From Ancylobacter moscoviensis (lineage in GTDB: Bacteria; Pseudomonadota; Alphaproteobacteria; Rhizobiales; Xanthobacteraceae), in contig NZ_VMBP01000003.1 of the NCBI RefSeq assembly GCF_007559435.1, positions 248,001-312,000 on the forward strand: DNA of 64,000 nucleotides, in the 5' to 3' direction. The translations under genes were made by a program, and so were the position numbers. A model generated the notes under the pieces. The model saw only the letters and a list, made by a program, of their open reading frames with translations. It was not told where the DNA came from and did not search any database. Of this stretch, positions 54,091-64,000 are shown piece by piece (position 1 is the first letter of the stretch; the number at the start of each line of letters is the position of its first letter).

Positions 54091-55689
54091 ATGCCGGCCA
54101 TCAACACGAAAGTGGCCCTTGCGGCTGCCATGCTCACCGCGTTCGCGGCGCCCGCCTACGCGGCCAAGACGCTGGTCTACTGCTCCGAAGGCAGCCCGGA
54201 AAACTTCACGCCCGCGCTCAACATCACCGGCACCAGCTTCGACGCGGCGCGCCCGGTCTACAACCAGCTCGTCGAATTCGAGCGCGGCACCACCAACGTC
54301 GTTCCCGCCCTCGCCGAGAGCTGGACGGTGAGCGACGACGGCAAGGAGATCACCTTCAAGCTGCGCAAGGGGGTGAAGTTCCACTCGGGCGTCAACGGCT
54401 TCACGCCGACCCGCGACTTCAACGCCGACGACGTGCTGTTCTCGTTCGAGCGCCAGTGGAAGCCCGAGAACCCGTATCACAAGGTTACGGGCGGCGCGTA
54501 TGACTACTTCAACGACATGGGCATGCCCGGCCTGCTCAAGTCGATCGACAAGGTGGACGACTACACGGTGAAGTTCGTGCTGACCGAGCCGAACGCGCCG
54601 ATGCTGGCGAACCTCGCGATGGACTTCGCCACGATCATGTCGAAGGAATATGCCGACTTCCTGCTGAAGAAGGGCGCGCCCGAACAGCTCGACCAGATTC
54701 CGGTCGGCACCGGCCCCTTCCAGTTCGTGACCTACCAGAAGGACGCGGTGATCCGCTTCAAGGCGTTCCCGGCCTATTTTGAGGGCCCGGCCAAGATCGA
54801 CAACCTCGTCTACGCCATCACCCCCGACCCGACCGCGCGCTACGCCAAGCTGAAGAAGGGCGAGTGCCATGTGATGATCGCGCCCAACCCGGCCGACATC
54901 GCCGGCATGAAGACCGACCCGGCGGTGAACCTGCTCTCGCAGCCGGGCCTGAACATCGCCTACTGGGCCTTCAACGTCGAGAAGCCCCCCTTCGACAAGA
55001 AGGAGGTCCGGCAGGCCTTCAACCTGGCGATCGACAAGGCGGCGATCATCAAGGACGTCTACCAGGGCGCCGGTCAGGCGGCGGTCAATCCGATCCCGCC
55101 GACCATCTGGTCCTACAACACCGCCGTGAAGGACTACGCCTACGACCCGGAGAAGGCCAAGGCCATGCTGGCGGCGGCGGGCGTGAAGACGCCGCTCGAC
55201 ATCGACCTGTGGTGGATGCCGGTGCAGCGCCCCTACAACCCCAACGCCAAGCGCATCGCCGAGATGATGCAGTCCGATCTCTCCAAGCTCGGCATCAACG
55301 CCAAGCTCGTCTCCTATGAGTGGGGTGAGTACCGCAAGCGCATGCAGGAAGGCGAGCACATGACCGGCCAGCTCGGCTGGACCGGCGACAATGGCGACCC
55401 GGACAACTTCTTCTTCCTGCTCGGCTGCCCCGCCGCGCGCAAGGGCGGCCAGAATCTCGCCAAGTGGTGCAACAAGGACTTCGACGCGCTGATCACCAAG
55501 GCCCGCACCATCGCCGACAAGGACGAGCGCACCAAGCTCTACGAGCAGGCGCAGGTGATCTTCAAGGAAGAGGCGCCCTGGTTCACCATCGCCCATTCGG
55601 TGGTCTACGAGCCGACCCGGAAGGAAGTGGTCGACTACAAGGTCAGCCCCTTCGGCCGGCATGAATTCTACGGCGTCGACCTGAAGTGA
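54091..55689 (+). CDS. dppA: Dipeptide-type ABC transporter substrate-binding protein
   Basis: A 532-residue periplasmic receptor of the SBP family 5. A Sec signal is present (MPAINTKVALAAAMLTAFAAP, cleaved after YAA), then KTLVYCSEGSPENFTPALN and FKLRKGVKFHSGVNGF. ATG at 54091 follows AGAGGGGA. The sequence ends GRHEFYGVDLK like DppA proteins that bind dipeptides or haem. It is followed by a palindromic repeat and then the permease and ATPase genes, so it is the receptor of this importer. Confidence 0.9.
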   Translation: MPAINTKVALAAAMLTAFAAPAYAAKTLVYCSEGSPENFTPALNITGTSFDAARPVYNQLVEFERGTTNVVPALAESWTVSDDGKEITFKLRKGVKFHSGVNGFTPTRDFNADDVLFSFERQWKPENPYHKVTGGAYDYFNDMGMPGLLKSIDKVDDYTVKFVLTEPNAPMLANLAMDFATIMSKEYADFLLKKGAPEQLDQIPVGTGPFQFVTYQKDAVIRFKAFPAYFEGPAKIDNLVYAITPDPTARYAKLKKGECHVMIAPNPADIAGMKTDPAVNLLSQPGLNIAYWAFNVEKPPFDKKEVRQAFNLAIDKAAIIKDVYQGAGQAAVNPIPPTIWSYNTAVKDYAYDPEKAKAMLAAAGVKTPLDIDLWWMPVQRPYNPNAKRIAEMMQSDLSKLGINAKLVSYEWGEYRKRMQEGEHMTGQLGWTGDNGDPDNFFFLLGCPAARKGGQNLAKWCNKDFDALITKARTIADKDERTKLYEQAQVIFKEEAPWFTIAHSVVYEPTRKEVVDYKVSPFGRHEFYGVDLK

Positions 55690-55734
55690 CATGAAAAGGC
55701 CGACGCCGCCGGGCGTGGCCATCACCGCTTCACC

Positions 55735-55795
55735 GTCATCCCCGGGCTGCGGCCCGGGGATCCACGCCTTGCACGCAGGCGGCATCGTGGATGAC
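55735..55795. repeat. Palindromic repeat, copy 5 (inside the ABC importer operon)
   Basis: Starts GTCATCCCCGGGCTGCGGCC, with a strong CCCCGGG dyad, and ends at GGATGAC. Related GC-rich inverted sequence (GGCCGGG...CCCGGCC) continues to about 55827. It fills most of the 201-bp gap between receptor and permease genes. Confidence 0.75.
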
Positions 55796-55890
55796 CGGGA
55801 CGCACCCGGCCGGGACATGCCCGGCCACGATGCGTCCGACCGCGACACGTCCGGCAGCCACACCGCCTCGACGGGATCCCCCGCACCGAC

Positions 55891-56904
55891 ATGCTGAAAC
55901 TCTTTCTCCGCCGCGTCGCGCTGACGCTGCCGACCTTCGTGGCGCTGATGTTCGTCACCTTCGTCGCGGTGCGCCTGGTGCCGGGCGACCCCATCGAGGT
56001 GCGCACCGGCGAACGCGGCATCTCGCCCGAGCGCCTCGCCCAGTTCCGCCACGAGCTCGGCCTCGACCGGCCGATCTGGCAGCAGTTCCTCGACTATGCG
56101 AACGGCCTGCTGCACGGCGATTTCGGCGTTTCCATCGTCACCAAGACGCCGGTGCTGAACGAATTCCTCATCCTCTTCCCGGCGACGCTGGAACTCGCCT
56201 TCTGCGCGCTGGTCTTCGCCATCGTGCTCGGCATTCCGGCCGGCGTGCTGGCCGCCGTGAAGCGCGGTTCCATCTTCGACCACACGGTGATGACGGCGGC
56301 GCTGGCGGGCTATTCCATGCCGATCTTCTGGTGGGGCCTGCTGCTGATCATGTTCATGTCGGAATATCTCGGGCTGACGCCCGTCTCCGGCCGCATGGAC
56401 CTGATCAACTACTATTTCGAGCCCGTCACCGGCTTCATGCTGATCGACAGCCTGCTCTCCGACCAGGAGGGCGCGTTCGGCGCGGCGGTGGCGCACCTCA
56501 TCCTGCCCTCCATCGTGCTCGGCACCATCCCGCTCGCCGTCATCGCCCGCATGACGCGCTCCTCCATGCTGGAGGTGCTGGGCGAGGACTATGTGCGCAC
56601 CGCCCGCGCCAAGGGCCTCTCGCCGCTGCGGGTGGTAGGGCTGCACGCGCTGCGCAACGCGCTGATCCCCGTGGTGACGGTGATCGGCCTGCAGACCGGC
56701 ACACTGCTCGCCGGCGCGGTGCTGACCGAGACCATCTTCGCCTGGCCGGGGGTCGGCAAATGGCTGATCGAGTCGATCTCGCGCCGCGACTACCCGGCCC
56801 TGCAGGGCGGCATCATGCTGATCTCGGGCATCGTCATCCTCGTGAATCTCATCGTCGATCTGCTCTATGTCGCGATCAACCCGAGGATCCGTCATGGCGG
56901 GTGA
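55891..56904 (+). CDS. dppB: Dipeptide-type ABC transporter permease 1
   Basis: A 337-residue permease with six helices. MFVTFVAVRLVPGDPIEVRTGE at the N-terminus, here in part VAVRLVPGDPIEVR, and the EAA loop EDYVRTARAKGLSPLRVVGLHALRNALIP are typical of DppB/OppB. TETIFAWPGVGKWLIESI and DYPALQGGIML end the protein in the usual way. It overlaps the next permease by 11 bp. Confidence 0.93.
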   Translation: MLKLFLRRVALTLPTFVALMFVTFVAVRLVPGDPIEVRTGERGISPERLAQFRHELGLDRPIWQQFLDYANGLLHGDFGVSIVTKTPVLNEFLILFPATLELAFCALVFAIVLGIPAGVLAAVKRGSIFDHTVMTAALAGYSMPIFWWGLLLIMFMSEYLGLTPVSGRMDLINYYFEPVTGFMLIDSLLSDQEGAFGAAVAHLILPSIVLGTIPLAVIARMTRSSMLEVLGEDYVRTARAKGLSPLRVVGLHALRNALIPVVTVIGLQTGTLLAGAVLTETIFAWPGVGKWLIESISRRDYPALQGGIMLISGIVILVNLIVDLLYVAINPRIRHGG

Positions 56905-57844
56905 CAGCATGGCGGGTGACAACATGAGGGAAGGCCCGGCCTTCGATCCCGCCGCCATTGCCATGGTAGAAACGGTGCCGCCCGAGGTTTCCTCGCTGCG
57001 CGCCTTCTGGTCCGCCTTCAGCGAGAACCGTGGCGCGGTGCTCGGCCTCATGGTGGTGGCGTTCATCGCGCTGCTGGCGATCTTCGCCCCATGGGTGGCG
57101 CCGCACTCCCCGGTCGAGCAGTTCCGGCAGTTCGTGCAGCAGCCGCCAGTCTGGGCGGGCGGAAGCTGGCAGTTCCCCTTCGGCACCGACGCGGTGGGGC
57201 GCGACGTGCTCTCGCGCCTCATCTACGGCGCGCGCATCTCGCTCGGCATCGGCCTCTCCGTGATGGTCGTCTCGGTGGCGCTGGGCATCGTGCTCGGCCT
57301 CGCCAGCGCCTTCATGCGCGGCGTCGTCGAGGTGGTGGTGATGCGGATCATGGACGTGGTGGTGGCGATCCCCAGCCTCGTGCTCGCCATCCTCGTGGTG
57401 GCGGTGCTGGGGCCGAGCCTCGCCAACACCATCATCGCCGTCACGGTGGTCTATCTGCCGCGCTATGTGCGCCTGGTGCGCGCCGCCGCCATCGCCGAGC
57501 TGTCGAAGGAATACGTCGTCGCGGCGCAGGTCGCCGGCGTCGGCAAGCTCCGGCTGATGTTCGTCACCGTGCTGCCGAACTGCCTCGCGCCGCTGATCGT
57601 GCAGGCGGCGCTCGGCATTTCCGACGCCATCCTCGAGGCCGCCGCGCTCGGCTTCCTCGGCCTCGGCGCGCAGCCGCCGACCCCGGAATGGGGCGCCATG
57701 TTGGCCGACAGCCGCGAGTTCATCCGCTCGGCGCCGTGGATCGTGACGCTGCCGGGCCTCGCCATCCTCGTCACCGTGGTGGCGATCAACCTGATGGGCG
57801 ACGGCCTGCGCGATGCGCTCGACCCGAAGCTGAGGAGAAGCTGA
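56894..57844 (+). CDS. dppC: Dipeptide-type ABC transporter permease 2
   Basis: A 316-residue permease. ATG at 56894 is preferred, with three more in-frame ATG codons close by. NRGAVLGLMVVAFIALLAIFAPWVAPH is the conserved first helix (core GLMVVAFIALLAIFAPWVAP), and FPFGTDAVGRDVLSRLIYGARISL and the EAA loop KEYVVAAQVAGVGKLRLMFVTVLPN, given by parts, follow DppC. It overlaps the ATPase gene by one base. Confidence 0.93.
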   Translation: MAGDSMAGDNMREGPAFDPAAIAMVETVPPEVSSLRAFWSAFSENRGAVLGLMVVAFIALLAIFAPWVAPHSPVEQFRQFVQQPPVWAGGSWQFPFGTDAVGRDVLSRLIYGARISLGIGLSVMVVSVALGIVLGLASAFMRGVVEVVVMRIMDVVVAIPSLVLAILVVAVLGPSLANTIIAVTVVYLPRYVRLVRAAAIAELSKEYVVAAQVAGVGKLRLMFVTVLPNCLAPLIVQAALGISDAILEAAALGFLGLGAQPPTPEWGAMLADSREFIRSAPWIVTLPGLAILVTVVAINLMGDGLRDALDPKLRRS

Positions 57845-58829
57845 TGCCCCTGCTCTCCATCCGCAACCTGTCCGTCACCTTCGCCACCTCGCGCGGCCCG
57901 TTCCGCGCGGTGGACGGGGTCGACCTCGACGTCGAGGCGGGCGAGCTGGTCGCCATCGTCGGCGAAAGCGGCTCCGGCAAGTCGGTCGCCATGCTGGCGG
58001 TGATGGGCCTCCTGCCGTGGACCGCCACGGTGACGGCCGACCGGCTGACCTTCGACGGGCGCGACATGCTCGCCCTCTCCGCCCGCGGGCGGCGGAAGAT
58101 CATCGGGCGCGACCTCGCCATGATCTTCCAGGAACCGATGTCGAGCCTGAACCCCTGCTTCACCGTCGGCTTCCAGATCCGCGAGGCGATGAAGGCGCAT
58201 CTCGACCTCTCGCGTGCCGAGCGGCAGGCGCGGGCGGTCGAGCTGCTGGAACTGGTCGGCATCCCCGAACCGGAGCGGCGGCTGAGCGCCTTCCCGCACC
58301 AGCTCTCCGGCGGCATGAGCCAGCGCGTGATGATCGCCATGGCGCTCGCCTGCAAGCCGAAGCTGATCATCGCCGACGAGCCGACCACCGCGCTCGACGT
58401 GACGATACAGGCGCAGATACTGGACCTTCTGCTCCGCCTGCAGAAGGACAGCGGCGTGGGCCTCGTGCTGATCACCCATGACATGGGCGTGGTGGCGGAG
58501 ACGGCGCAGCGGGTCTGCGTGCACTATGCCGGCCAGCAAGTGGAGATGCAGGAGACGCGCGGCCTGTTCCGCGATCCGCACCACCCCTACACCGCCGCCC
58601 TGCTCGCGGCGCTGCCCGAGCGCGCGCAGGGGCGGATGCTGCCCTCCATTCCCGGCGTGGTGCCGGGGCTGGCCGACCGGCCGAAGGGCTGCCTGTTCTC
58701 GCCACGCTGCCGCTTCGCCACCGACACCTGCCGCAACGTGCCGCCGCCGCGCGCGGGAGCGGAGTTCGGCTTCGCGCTGTGCCACACCCCGCTGCTCGCG
58801 GGCGTGCCGCAACGCCGGGAGATCGCGGC

Positions 58830-58833
<4 letters not shown>
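57844..58833 (+). CDS. dppD: Dipeptide-type ABC transporter ATPase 1
   Basis: A 329-residue ATPase. Walker A VGESGSGKS, Q-loop MIFQEPMSSLNPCF, signature LSGGMSQRVMIAMAL, Walker B LIIADEPTTALD and switch His in LITHDMGVVAE are all intact. The C-terminal oligopeptide extension has the cysteine pattern GCLFSPRCRFATDTCRNV typical of DppD/OppD, which bind an Fe-S cluster. It overlaps dppF as ATGA. Confidence 0.94.
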
Positions 58834-59846
<1,013 letters not shown>

Positions 59847-59866
59847 GCACCGGCTCGTCTGGCGAG

Positions 59867-60364
59867 ATGGACATCCGCCCGGAGACGGCCGCCGACCGGA
59901 GGGCGGTGCATGCGCTGAACCGCGCCGCCTTCGGCCAGCCGGTCGAGGCCGATCTCGTCGACCGCCTGCGGGCGGACGGTGACGTGGTGCTGTCGCTCGT
60001 CGCGGTCGAGGGCACGGGCGCGGACGAGGCATTGCTCGGCCATGTTCTGCTCAGCCGCATGGCGGCGCCGCTGCGCGCCCTCGCGCTCGGCCCGCTGGCG
60101 GTGCGGCCGGACCGGCAGCGACAGGGCATCGGCGCCGCACTGGTGCACGCCGCCATCGACCATGCCCTCCGTCACGGCTGGCAGACCATCTTCGTGCTGG
60201 GCGAGCCGAACTATTACCGCCGCTTCGGCTTCGATGCCGGGCTCGCCGCCGGTTTCGCCTCGCCCTATGCCGGGCCGTACTTCATGGCGCTGGCTCTCGA
60301 TGGCGACCTGCCGGCGCGCACCGGCGACCTGCGCCACGCGCCGGCCTTCGCCGATCTCGGCTAG
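59867..60364 (+). CDS. GNAT N-acetyltransferase (YhbS-like)
   Basis: A 165-residue GNAT enzyme. IRPETAADRRAVHALNRAAFG starts the fold, given here by IRPETAADRRAVHALN; ALGPLAVRPDRQRQGIGAALVHAAI contains the acetyl-CoA loop RQRQGIGAAL, and VLGEPNYYRRFGFD is the YhbS-type end. Acceptor unknown. It lies 20 bp after dppF in the same direction and may be read through from the importer operon. Confidence 0.87.
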   Translation: MDIRPETAADRRAVHALNRAAFGQPVEADLVDRLRADGDVVLSLVAVEGTGADEALLGHVLLSRMAAPLRALALGPLAVRPDRQRQGIGAALVHAAIDHALRHGWQTIFVLGEPNYYRRFGFDAGLAAGFASPYAGPYFMALALDGDLPARTGDLRHAPAFADLG

Positions 60365-60384
60365 CTCCCCGTCCTCACCCGCCA

Positions 60385-61254
60385 TTACCGCGGGCTGAAC
60401 TGTACCGGCACGGTGAAGACGATGGTGCCACCCGGCACTTCCGGCGGTGGCGCTGGGACCGGCGAGGCACGGCGGACCATGGCGACCGCCTCCTGATCGA
60501 AGGCCGGATTGCCCGAGCTGCCGGCCAGCCGTGCCGAGAGCACCTGGCCGGAACGGTTGATCGAGAAGGACACCCGCGCCCGTCCGCTGCCGCTCGCCCC
60601 GCCGGGATAGCGCTTGTGGCGGTTGAGATGGGCCATCAGCCGCGAGCGCCAATTGGCGGGCGCCCGGCTATTCGCCGACGACGCACCGGAAGTCGGGGCG
60701 GCGACACGGTCCGAGCGCGCCGCGTCGAGCGACGGCGCGGAGGTGGTGCGCGGCGCCGGGGGCTTGTCGCTCTTGTCGCGCTCGCGCGGCTTGGGCTTCG
60801 GCTTCGGCCGTTGCTTCGGCGGATCGGGCTTCTTCTCGCGCGGCTTCAGCTCGGCGGCAAGCGGTGGAGGCGGAGGCAACGGCACCTCGATCTCGGGGGC
60901 CGGCGACTCGGTCACTTCCGGCACCGGCTCCTCTTCCTCCACGGGCTCGGGCGGCGGCACGTCCTCGTCCTTGGCAAGAGGATCGGGCGGAACCTCTTCC
61001 TCGACTTTTTCCGGCGCTTCCACCATCTGCGGGCCGGGCGGCAGCTCCAGCGGCTCGGACTCCGGCGCGACCGGCATCTCGGCAAGCTCGATCATGATCG
61101 CCGCCGGCTCTTCGGCCGCGACGATCGGCGGCTCGGACATCATGTAGCCGAGCGCCCCGCCATGCACCGCCAGCACGACGGCGCCGCAGGTCAGCCAGAT
61201 GCCGGCCTCGCGCAGCTTGTGGCGCGGGCCACCCTTGAGCAGCAGAAGGCTCAT
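60385..61254 (-). CDS. tonB: Energy transducer TonB
   Basis: A 289-residue protein with one N-terminal helix (WLTCGAVVLAVHGGALGYMM), a long Pro/Glu- and Pro/Lys-rich periplasmic spacer (about 45-180) and a C-terminal TonB domain (NWRSRLMAHLNRHKRYP, then SINRSGQVLSARLAGSSGN). It carries proton-motive energy from ExbB/ExbD to outer-membrane receptors for iron and vitamin B12. ATG overlaps the exbD stop as ATGA. Regulation is probably by iron, but no box was recognised with confidence upstream of exbB. Confidence 0.92.
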   Translation of the reverse strand: MSLLLLKGGPRHKLREAGIWLTCGAVVLAVHGGALGYMMSEPPIVAAEEPAAIMIELAEMPVAPESEPLELPPGPQMVEAPEKVEEEVPPDPLAKDEDVPPPEPVEEEEPVPEVTESPAPEIEVPLPPPPPLAAELKPREKKPDPPKQRPKPKPKPRERDKSDKPPAPRTTSAPSLDAARSDRVAAPTSGASSANSRAPANWRSRLMAHLNRHKRYPGGASGSGRARVSFSINRSGQVLSARLAGSSGNPAFDQEAVAMVRRASPVPAPPPEVPGGTIVFTVPVQFSPR

Positions 61255-61775
61255 GGGGCCGGCGCCCCCGAGGCAGGAGCCGCGGGAGCCGGGTTCGCGG
61301 GGGCCGCGCCAGCGGGGGCAGCACCCGCCGGAGCACCCGGCGCGGCGGCCGGCTGGCCGGCCATTTCCAGCCCGACCAGCGCGATCTTGAGATAGCCCGC
61401 CGCGCGCAGGAGGTTCATCACCTCCATCAGGTCGCCATAGGCGACCGCCTTGTCGGCGCGCAGGAAGATGCGCGTGTCGCGCTTGCCTTCGGTGGTGCGG
61501 TCCAGCGTGGCGCCGAGTTCGCCGCGCGCGATGTCCTCATTGCCGAGGGCGAGGACGAGATCATCCTTCACGGTGAGGTAGACGGGCTTGTCGGGGCGCG
61601 GCTGCACCTGCGCATTGGAGGCCGGCAGGTCCACCGCCACGTCGACGGTGGAGAGCGGGGCGGCCACCATGAAGATGATCAGCAGCACCAGGATCACGTC
61701 GATGAACGGCGTGACGTTGATCTCGTGGTTCTCGACGAGATCGTCGCTGTCGCTGCTCTGGAGCTTGGCGGCCAT
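61251..61775 (-). CDS. exbD: TonB-system biopolymer transport protein ExbD
   Basis: A 174-residue protein with one helix. [22 protein letters not shown] contains the proton-carrying Asp of ExbD (core [18 protein letters not shown]), and [19 protein letters not shown] follows as the periplasmic start. The C-terminal tail is unusual: about 35 residues of Ala, Pro and Gly after [10 protein letters not shown], longer than in E. coli ExbD (141). It lies 6 bp after exbB. Confidence 0.92.
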   Translation of the reverse strand: MAAKLQSSDSDDLVENHEINVTPFIDVILVLLIIFMVAAPLSTVDVAVDLPASNAQVQPRPDKPVYLTVKDDLVLALGNEDIARGELGATLDRTTEGKRDTRIFLRADKAVAYGDLMEVMNLLRAAGYLKIALVGLEMAGQPAAAPGAPAGAAPAGAAPANPAPAAPASGAPAP

Positions 61776-61781
61776 GCCGGC

Positions 61782-62882
61782 TCACTCCGCCGCTGCGCGC
61801 AGGCGCGCCGCCTCGGAGCGCACCGCCTCGGGACGGGCGCGGCGCGCCACGTCGCGCCGGTCGAGATCGCGGGAGAGCAGGCGCAGCACCTCGGCCGAGG
61901 CGTCGCCCATCAGCACGCGATAGCCGGACACCTGGCGGGAGAAGTGGTTGTAGATCACCACCGCCGGAATGGCCGCGACGAGGCCGATGGCGGTGGCGAG
62001 CAGCGCCTCGGCAATGCCCGGCGCCACCACGGCGAGATTGGTGGTCTGCGCCTTCGAGATGCCGATGAAGGAGTTCATGATGCCCCACACCGTGCCGAAC
62101 AGGCCGACGAAGGGGGCGGTGGCGCCGATGGTGGCGAGGAGGCCAGTGCCGCGCGTGATGGCACGCCCCGCCGCCACCTCGATACGGCTGAGCGAAATCG
62201 ACACGCGCTCCTTGATACCGTCGGCTGGCAGGTCGCCGGAGCGCTGGAGCTCGAGATCGGTGGTGCGCAGCATGGCACCCGCCGGGCCGGCGGCGCCGAC
62301 CTTACGCGCCTCGTCCAGCGAGGCGCTGGCGAGATAGCCTCTCAGCGCGCGCCGCAGGCGTGCCTTGGCGACCATCAGTTCCAGCGACTTGGCGAGCCAG
62401 ACCGTCCAGGTCACGACCGAGGCGAAGGCGAGGCCGATCATCACCGCCTTCACCACCCAGTCGGCGGCCATGAACATGCCCCAGGGGGACAGGTCGTGCG
62501 GAAGCTGGGCGGCGACGGAGGCGTCCTCGCCTTCCGTGGCGGACGTGGCCAGCGCGGGATCCGCAGCGCCGGGCGTCGTCGCGCCGGCATCGGCCGCCGC
62601 GCCGGCCGGGACCAGAGGCGGCACCAGCGGATCGGCGGCTTCCGCGGTCGCGGGCGCGCCCGTCTGGACGGCGGGGGCCGGGGTCTGGACGGACGGAGCC
62701 ACGGCAGGGGGGGACTGGACGACGGGCGCCGTCGGCGCGGGAACGCCGGTCTGTGCCGTGGCCTCGGCCGCCGGTTGCTGCGCCAGGGCCTGCATCCCCG
62801 CCGGAGCGGCGAGCAGAACGGCGAGCGCCAGCAGCGCGCTCAGGCCGGTGCGATGCGGAGAAGTCCTGCGAAGTGTCGGCAT
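61782..62882 (-). CDS. exbB: TonB-system proton channel ExbB with N-terminal extension
   Basis: A 366-residue MotA/TolQ/ExbB channel protein. A signal-like segment ([19 protein letters not shown]) is followed by a Pro/Ala/Thr-rich stretch of about 90 residues and then the normal ExbB core with three helices: [38 protein letters not shown] and [16 protein letters not shown]. The periplasmic extension is typical of the long ExbB subgroup in alphaproteobacteria. ATG at 62882 is used; an in-frame start at 62921 would add 13 residues. Confidence 0.92.
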   Translation of the reverse strand: MPTLRRTSPHRTGLSALLALAVLLAAPAGMQALAQQPAAEATAQTGVPAPTAPVVQSPPAVAPSVQTPAPAVQTGAPATAEAADPLVPPLVPAGAAADAGATTPGAADPALATSATEGEDASVAAQLPHDLSPWGMFMAADWVVKAVMIGLAFASVVTWTVWLAKSLELMVAKARLRRALRGYLASASLDEARKVGAAGPAGAMLRTTDLELQRSGDLPADGIKERVSISLSRIEVAAGRAITRGTGLLATIGATAPFVGLFGTVWGIMNSFIGISKAQTTNLAVVAPGIAEALLATAIGLVAAIPAVVIYNHFSRQVSGYRVLMGDASAEVLRLLSRDLDRRDVARRARPEAVRSEAARLRAAAE

Positions 62883-63097
62883 GGCGGGTTTCCGAAGTTC
62901 CGGTCGGCCGCCACGCCACACGTTCCATCACGGACGTATCGGCGGGCCGGCCCGTCAGTTACCGGCTTCCATAAACCCGCAAGCGCGCGCTCGACAATAT
63001 AAAAACGCCCGAAACGGCAACTGTAGAACACTTCAAAACAATGAATACGCTGACGAAATCCAGTTTATCATCGTTCTAGACTGAGAAATATTGCCAA

Positions 63098-64000
63098 CTA
63101 CGAAGCGATGACCTTTCCGGGATTGAGCGTACCCGCCGGATCCAGCGCCGCCTTGAGCCGGTGCATCAGGTCGAGGCCGACCGGGTCCGCGTAATGCGCC
63201 AGTTCCTCGCGCTTGAGCACGCCGATGCCGTGCTCGGCGGCGATGGAGCCGTCCATGTCCACCACGATGTCGTGAACGATACGGTTGAAGGTCTCCCACA
63301 TGCCGATGAAGGCAGCCTTCTCCATGCCCACGGGCTGGCTGAGGTTGAAGTGGATATTGCCGTCGCCGACATGGCCGAACGGACAGGGCCGCAGCCCCGG
63401 CAGCGCCGCCATGCAGGCGGGGAGCGCCCGGCCGAGGAACTCCGGCACCCGCGAAACCGGCACCGAGACGTCGTGCTTGATCGAGCCGCCCTCGTGCTTC
63501 TGCGCCTCCGACATGTCCTCGCGCAGCCGCCACATATTGGCCGCCTGCGCCTCGCTGGCGGCGATCACCGCGTCGGTCACCTCGCCGGCCTCCATCGCCG
63601 CGCCGAGGCTTTCCTCCATCAGCGCGGCGAGGTCGAAGGCGCGGGTCGGGGCGGAGAACTCGGCCAGCACATACCAGTCATGGGTGTCGCGGAAGGGACG
63701 CACGACGCCCGGCATGTGCTTCAGCACCGTCTCGACGCCGAACGCCGCCATCAGCTCGAAGGTGGTGAGGGCGTCCCCCGCCTCGCCGCGCAGGCGCTTG
63801 AGCAAGGCGAGAGCGGCCTGCGGGTCGGGCACGGCGAGGAAGGCGGTGGTGCGCTGCACCGGCCGGGGAAACAGCTTGAGCACGGCGGCGGTGATGATGC
63901 CGAGCGTTCCCTCGGTGCCGAGGAAGAGCTGCTTCAGGTCATAGCCGGCGTTGTTCTTGCGCAGCCGCTTGAGGCCGTTCCACACCCGCCCGTCGGCGAG
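63098..64000 (-). CDS. FAD-linked 2-hydroxyacid dehydrogenase (GlcD/D2HGDH-like), 5' truncated by window
   Basis: The C-terminal 300 residues of an FAD-binding oxidase; the frame is open to the window edge, so the N-terminus lies outside. KNNAGYDLKQLFLGTEGTLGIIT is the end of the FAD domain, seen as NAGYDLKQLFLGTEGTLG, while PFGHVGDGNIHFNL with metal-binding histidines and AAEHGIGVLKREE are conserved C-terminal blocks. The family oxidises D-lactate, glycolate or D-2-hydroxyglutarate. The pattern is nearest to the D-2-hydroxyglutarate/D-lactate group, but this cannot be fixed from the fragment. Confidence 0.85.
   Translation of the reverse strand, partial: LADGRVWNGLKRLRKNNAGYDLKQLFLGTEGTLGIITAAVLKLFPRPVQRTTAFLAVPDPQAALALLKRLRGEAGDALTTFELMAAFGVETVLKHMPGVVRPFRDTHDWYVLAEFSAPTRAFDLAALMEESLGAAMEAGEVTDAVIAASEAQAANMWRLREDMSEAQKHEGGSIKHDVSVPVSRVPEFLGRALPACMAALPGLRPCPFGHVGDGNIHFNLSQPVGMEKAAFIGMWETFNRIVHDIVVDMDGSIAAEHGIGVLKREELAHYADPVGLDLMHRLKAALDPAGTLNPGKVIAS

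Noticed and set aside
54046-57222. About 1,050-codon minus-strand open frame opposite the ABC importer genes
   Set aside because: Low-complexity shadow of dppA-dppB-dppC; no recognisable domain and no ribosome site.
62922-63097. Possible iron-response box (Irr, RirA or Fur) upstream of exbB
   Set aside because: The AT-rich gap contains TTCTAGACTGAGAA-like sequence, but no arrangement matched a known iron box well enough to report.

Overview
The window is high-GC, gene-dense chromosomal DNA of an alphaproteobacterium, most likely of the order Hyphomicrobiales (Rhizobiales). Reasons are gene content (tripartite tricarboxylate transporter, FCD-type GntR regulators, BigR/Blh persulfide operon, cydDCABX led by a GbsR/MarR-like regulator, ScfR-type regulator beside aceA, malate synthase G) and intergenic palindromic repeats of the GTCAT...CCGGGC type common in that order. 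A family such as Xanthobacteraceae would fit, but this is an impression. No rRNA, tRNA, CRISPR array, insertion sequence or prophage was seen.

Region 1 (1-8.6 kb) is a surface-polysaccharide export locus: the end of a GT4 glycosyltransferase, a membrane sulfatase-fold transferase, an ABC-2 capsule exporter (KpsE/CtrB-like, KpsM-like, KpsT-like), a 64-residue protein, an outer-membrane Wza/KpsD-type lipoprotein and a secreted cysteine-rich protein of unknown function. The KpsT-like ATPase has an eroded signature motif and no switch histidine.

Region 2 (8.6-25.8 kb) is the most unusual part: a catabolic island with a haloacetate-dehalogenase-like hydrolase, a four-domain rhodanese, a TctCBA uptake system, an AbrB-family membrane protein, an odd SDR protein, two MmgE/PrpD proteins, three beta-decarboxylating dehydrogenases of the isopropylmalate/tartrate family, a PdxA-family dehydrogenase and two FCD GntR regulators. 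Five intergenic sites contain TGTTGACA (four of them TGTTGACAGTT), including one in front of the second GntR gene. They tie the separate transcription units into one probable regulon. The genes suggest import and oxidative or decarboxylating breakdown of a hydroxylated di- or tricarboxylate, tartrate- or malate-like, but the substrate cannot be read from sequence.

Region 3 (25.8-33 kb) encodes cytochrome bd oxidase with its CydDC exporter and a short, easily missed cydX, preceded by a regulator gene with a perfect 24-bp palindrome upstream. Region 4 (33-36.4 kb) is a sulfide/persulfide detoxification operon (DUF2892 protein, Blh, BigR, two YeeE/YedE proteins) plus a YghU-type glutathione transferase. 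Region 5 (36.5-42.4 kb) is the glyoxylate shunt: an ScfR-like regulator divergent from a small protein and aceA, then glcB.

Region 6 (42.4-64 kb) is mixed core genome: nitroreductase, two GNAT proteins, a soluble FtsK-type translocase, MgtC, succinate-semialdehyde dehydrogenase, an EamA transporter, a Pif1-like helicase, a 48-residue membrane protein, an Rrf2 regulator coupled to methylglyoxal synthase, glutaryl-CoA dehydrogenase, a dipeptide-type ABC importer, a TonB-ExbD-ExbB set and the end of an FAD-linked hydroxyacid dehydrogenase. Five palindromic repeats punctuate gene ends between 39.8 and 55.8 kb, one inside the ABC importer operon.
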